A stretch of DNA of 8,202 nt, from positions 1-8,202 of the forward strand of contig CAKUCT010000075.1 of NCBI GenBank assembly GCA_934643765.1, in the 5' to 3' direction. This DNA comes from an uncultured Oscillospiraceae bacterium (lineage in GTDB: Bacteria; Bacillota; Clostridia; Oscillospirales; Oscillospiraceae). Numbering within the stretch: the first letter of the stretch is position 1; each line of letters opens with the position of its first letter. The translations under genes and the position numbers were made by a program. The notes under the pieces were generated by a model. That model made no database searches. It saw only the letters and a list, made by a program, of their open reading frames with translations, and had not been told where the DNA came from. Of this stretch, positions 6,482 through 8,202 are shown piece by piece.

Positions 6482-7032
6482 TCACCGGCAGCGCAAGAGG
6501 CATGACGCTCAAAGCGCCGAAGGGGATGGACACCCGGCCCACGATGGATCAGGTCAAGGAGGGCATTTTCTCCGCCATCCAGTTTGAAGTGGAGGGCAGG
6601 CGCGCGCTGGACCTGTTTGCGGGCTCCGGCCAGATGGGCATCGAAGCTCTTAGCCGGGGCGCAAAATCGGCGGTGTTTGTCGACAGCCGGGCGGACGCGT
6701 GCAAGGTTGTGCGCGAGAATCTGGAGAAGACGCGGCTGGCCGATAAGGCCCGCGTGGTGCAGGCGGACTACCTTTCGTATCTGGCCCGGCGCGCGGAGAC
6801 GTTCGATCTGATCTTTCTGGACCCGCCATATGCGGAAGTTTTCCTGGAAAACAGTCTCAAACGCATATCGGAAATTGACATTCTATCAGATAGTGGTATA
6901 ATAATCACCGAAAGACCGTTCGGGAAGGAGCTTCCCGCGGAAATTCCGGGCCTTGTACGCTTCCGGGATTACCGGTACGGCAAGGCGGCCGTGACGATCT
7001 ATCGCAAACAGGCTCCCACGGAGGGTATATGA
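6472..7032 (+). CDS. rsmD: 16S rRNA (guanine(966)-N2)-methyltransferase RsmD
   Basis: This 186-residue class I SAM-dependent methyltransferase has the standard RsmD length. Visible are the opening MRVITGSARGMTLKAP, the TRPTMDQVKEGIF segment (21-33), SAM motif I LDLFAGSG (46-53), the acidic end of strand 2 at Asp71, and the catalytic DPPY motif (117-120). The family methylates N2 of G966 in 16S rRNA (E. coli numbering) on the assembling 30S subunit. The ATG at 6472 has GGGAGG at 6459-6464 with 7 nt spacing and lies inside the end of uvrC, so translation is likely coupled. Its stop overlaps the coaD start as ATGA. Codons around 6872-6905 are unusual for this GC-rich stretch (CTA, TCA, AGT, ATA-ATA), where a consensus promoter is embedded. 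Confidence 0.95.
   Translation: MRVITGSARGMTLKAPKGMDTRPTMDQVKEGIFSAIQFEVEGRRALDLFAGSGQMGIEALSRGAKSAVFVDSRADACKVVRENLEKTRLADKARVVQADYLSYLARRAETFDLIFLDPPYAEVFLENSLKRISEIDILSDSGIIITERPFGKELPAEIPGLVRFRDYRYGKAAVTIYRKQAPTEGI
6875..6902 (+). promoter_or_regulatory. Consensus promoter inside rsmD, upstream of coaD
   Basis: A perfect TTGACA (6875-6880) and a perfect TATAAT (6897-6902) are 16 nt apart, and TGG directly before the -10 box adds an extended -10 element. Transcription would start near 6909, about 120 nt before the coaD ATG. The spacer carries an interrupted palindrome, CTATC-A-GATAG (6883-6893), which could be a regulator site. The local use of A/T-rich codons fits selection for the promoter at the DNA level. 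It would let coaD and the coiled-coil gene be made independently of uvrC. Confidence 0.72.
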
Positions 7033-7526
7033 GAAAAGCAATCTACCCCGGAAGCTTCGACCCCGTGACAAACGGGCACCTGAACATCATCGAACGCGCG
7101 GCGAAGAACTTTGATGAACTGATCGTGTGCGTGATGATCAACAGCGAAAAGCATCCGGTCTTTACGGCGGGCGAGCGTGTGGCGCTCATTCGCCGCGTCA
7201 CACAGCACATCCCGAATGTCACGGTGATGGAATCAAGCGATCTGCTGGCCGATTTTGCGCGCCGGCAGGGCTGCAGCGTCATCATCAAGGGATTGCGGGC
7301 GCTGTCTGATTTTGAGCATGAGTTCCAGATGGCGCTCATCAATCACAAGCTCAACCCGGGTCTGGATACAATGTTTCTGACGACGGAGCACCAATTCATG
7401 TATCTCTCGTCGAGCATTGTCAAGGAAATGGCCCGTTACGGCGCCGATCTGCACGGCTTTGTGCCGGACGCAATCATAGACGACGTTGTAGGCCGGATGA
7501 CCGGGCAGAACAAAGGAGGATTATAA
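7029..7526 (+). CDS. coaD: Phosphopantetheine adenylyltransferase (CoA biosynthesis)
   Basis: This 165-residue nucleotidyltransferase has the usual CoaD length. It catalyses the fourth step of coenzyme A synthesis, joining AMP from ATP to 4'-phosphopantetheine to give dephospho-CoA and pyrophosphate in the cytosol. The N-terminus AIYPGSFDPVTNGHLNII carries the nucleotide-binding TxGH motif (T14-N-G-H17). IKGLRALSDFEHEFQMA is the typical substrate-site segment, and YLSSSIVKE is the C-terminal nucleotidyltransferase signature. The ATG at 7029 overlaps the rsmD TGA stop (ATGA), and GGAGG at 7020-7024 stands 4 nt before it, a short but workable distance. rsmD-coaD pairing is common in Firmicutes. 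Transcription may come both from uvrC read-through and from the promoter inside rsmD. The ribosome site of the next gene lies in the last codons of coaD. Confidence 0.97.
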   Translation: MRKAIYPGSFDPVTNGHLNIIERAAKNFDELIVCVMINSEKHPVFTAGERVALIRRVTQHIPNVTVMESSDLLADFARRQGCSVIIKGLRALSDFEHEFQMALINHKLNPGLDTMFLTTEHQFMYLSSSIVKEMARYGADLHGFVPDAIIDDVVGRMTGQNKGGL

Positions 7527-7527
7527 C

Positions 7528-8025
7528 ATGGCGAACGGTATTGAAGAGATCATCACGACGCTGTATGAAATGGTGCAGGATGCGTGGAGTCTGCCGCTTG
7601 GCGCGGAAAAGTGCGTCATTGAGCGTGACAAGGTGCTCGATCTGCTCGACGAAATCAGCAATCAGCTGCCGGGTGAGCTCAAGCAGGCCAAGACCATCGT
7701 CGAGTCCCGCAACGAAGTGATCACCAACGCCAAGCGCGAGGCAGAAAACATTCTCAAGCAGGCCGAGCAGCGCGCCAAGCAGATGATTTCCCGCGAGGAG
7801 GTCACCAAGCAGGCCGAGCAGCAGGCAGCTGAGATGATCAAGGCCGCGCAGCAGAAGATCAAGGAGCTGCGTCAGGTCACAAACGACTATGTAGACGACG
7901 CCATGAAGCGCACGGAAGACGCGATTTCCCAGTCTCTGTCGGAAATCCGTGAGTCGCGCTCGAAATTCCGGACACTGGTCAATCCGCAGGCGGCAAAGCC
8001 GTCTCCGATTATCGAGGACGTCTGA
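7528..8025 (+). CDS. Conserved clostridial coiled-coil protein next to coaD (often labelled ATPase-like)
   Basis: This 165-residue soluble protein has no signal peptide, membrane segment or nucleotide-binding motif that I can see. An N-terminal part (about 1-47) with conserved-looking VLDLLDEISNQLP is followed by a long, charged, Glu/Gln/Lys/Ala-rich helix (about 48-150) and a short Pro-rich tail. A 16-nt direct repeat encoding KQAEQ (7755-7770 and 7806-7821, 51 nt apart) reflects the coiled-coil periodicity. I recall similar proteins beside coaD in many Clostridia, often annotated as 'ATPase' or as related to ATP-synthase subunit B or V-ATPase subunit H because of the coiled coil. That label is not supported by any catalytic motif here; a DivIVA-like or scaffold role is equally possible. 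The start has AAGGAGG (7513-7519) at 8 nt spacing, and the gene begins 1 nt after coaD, so coupling is likely. No clear terminator follows. Confidence 0.88.
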   Translation: MANGIEEIITTLYEMVQDAWSLPLGAEKCVIERDKVLDLLDEISNQLPGELKQAKTIVESRNEVITNAKREAENILKQAEQRAKQMISREEVTKQAEQQAAEMIKAAQQKIKELRQVTNDYVDDAMKRTEDAISQSLSEIRESRSKFRTLVNPQAAKPSPIIEDV

Positions 8026-8027
8026 GC

Positions 8028-8056
8028 TTGACAAACGGCGTCTCGTCCGGTATCAT
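8028..8056 (+). promoter_or_regulatory. Promoter of the T-box-controlled downstream gene
   Basis: TTGACA (8028-8033) and TATCAT (8051-8056, five of six) are 17 nt apart. The -35 box begins only 3 nt after the stop codon of the coiled-coil gene. Transcription would start near 8063, directly ahead of the T-box leader. Confidence 0.75.
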
Positions 8057-8072
8057 AATCTGAAATTGCACA

Positions 8073-8202
8073 CAGGCTGAGAAGAGGAAGAGAACTGCAC
8101 CGACGCCCCAGAGAGAAAGCGGCAGGTGAGAGCTTTCGCAGATGTGCCGTTCCGGTCGCCTCCGAGCTGCAGCGCTGAAGAAGCATTTGCTTTGCGTAAG
8201 CG
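8073..8202 (+). promoter_or_regulatory. T-box riboswitch leader, 5' part (Stem I), putative GUC (Val) specifier
   Basis: The segment shows T-box Stem I landmarks in order: a purine-rich kink-turn strand (AGAAGAGGAAGAG, 8080-8092), the AGAGAG distal motif (8110-8115), a 6-bp distal stem GAAAGC/GCTTTC (8115-8120 with 8132-8137) around GGTGAGA, and the closing strand CCTCCGAGC (8159-8167). AGGCTG (8074-8079) can pair with CAGCGCT (8170-8176) at the base, with one bulged G. By analogy with other T-boxes, the triplet one purine before CCTC is the specifier; here it is GTC (8155-8157), a valine codon. T-box leaders sense uncharged tRNA and switch transcription of synthetase or amino-acid genes, so valS is the likeliest downstream gene. 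The antiterminator with the UGGN bulge and the terminator lie beyond the window. Confidence 0.82.

Noticed and set aside
7755..7821. 16-nt direct repeat as a possible mobile or recombination element
   Set aside because: It lies in frame, 17 codons apart, in a coiled-coil region, and is explained by heptad-type protein periodicity.
7474..8034. 186-residue open frame on the minus strand opposite the coiled-coil gene
   Set aside because: Its Leu-rich translation mirrors the Gln/Glu/Lys codons of the real coiled coil and has no ribosome site. It is a shadow.

Overview
The window reads as chromosomal DNA from a GC-rich, low-mobility housekeeping region of a Clostridia-type Firmicute, most likely an Oscillospiraceae/Ruminococcaceae-like gut anaerobe. 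The basis is the gene content (DegV, YqzL, RecO, MutS2 with Smr domain, a Crh-like HPr paralogue, UvrC, RsmD, CoaD, a coiled-coil 'ATPase-like' protein, a T-box leader), strong AGGAGG-type ribosome sites and TTGACA/TATAAT promoters. The organism is an inference from gene types, not from a marker gene. All genes are on the + strand, and I see no mobile element, CRISPR array, tRNA or rRNA.

Layout. (1) 1-641 is the 3' part of a DegV-family fatty-acid-binding protein, closed by an intrinsic terminator at 684-711. (2) 642-987 is a 346-nt non-coding stretch with the terminator, three further inverted repeats and an extended -10 promoter at 861-889. (3) 988-4238 is a yqzL-recO-mutS2 operon. yqzL is a 51-codon gene in another frame that overlaps the start of recO by 37 nt, and it fixes the true recO start at 1107. 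(4) 4257-4642 is a self-contained single-gene unit: a near-consensus promoter, an 86-aa HPr paralogue with Tyr instead of the catalytic His15 but with Ser46 kept, and a 16-bp-stem terminator. (5) 4649-8025 is a tightly packed uvrC-rsmD-coaD-coiled-coil operon (10-nt overlap, ATGA overlap, 1-nt gap). uvrC begins 6 nt after the preceding terminator T-tract without a normally placed ribosome site, and a perfect two-box promoter lies inside rsmD, upstream of coaD. (6) 8028-8202 holds a promoter and the 5' part of a T-box leader. Its putative specifier GUC points to a valine-related gene, probably valS, just beyond the window.

How it works together. RecO (recombinational repair) and UvrC (nucleotide excision repair) are genome-maintenance functions. 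MutS2 is linked both to recombination control and, in Bacillus, to collided-ribosome rescue. RsmD modifies 16S rRNA and CoaD makes coenzyme A. The Crh-like protein between the two groups is probably a regulator rather than a sugar phosphocarrier. The most notable items are that HPr paralogue, the promoter embedded in rsmD, the odd uvrC start, and the hairpin that covers part of the yqzL ribosome site. I did not find anything I would call a wholly new system.
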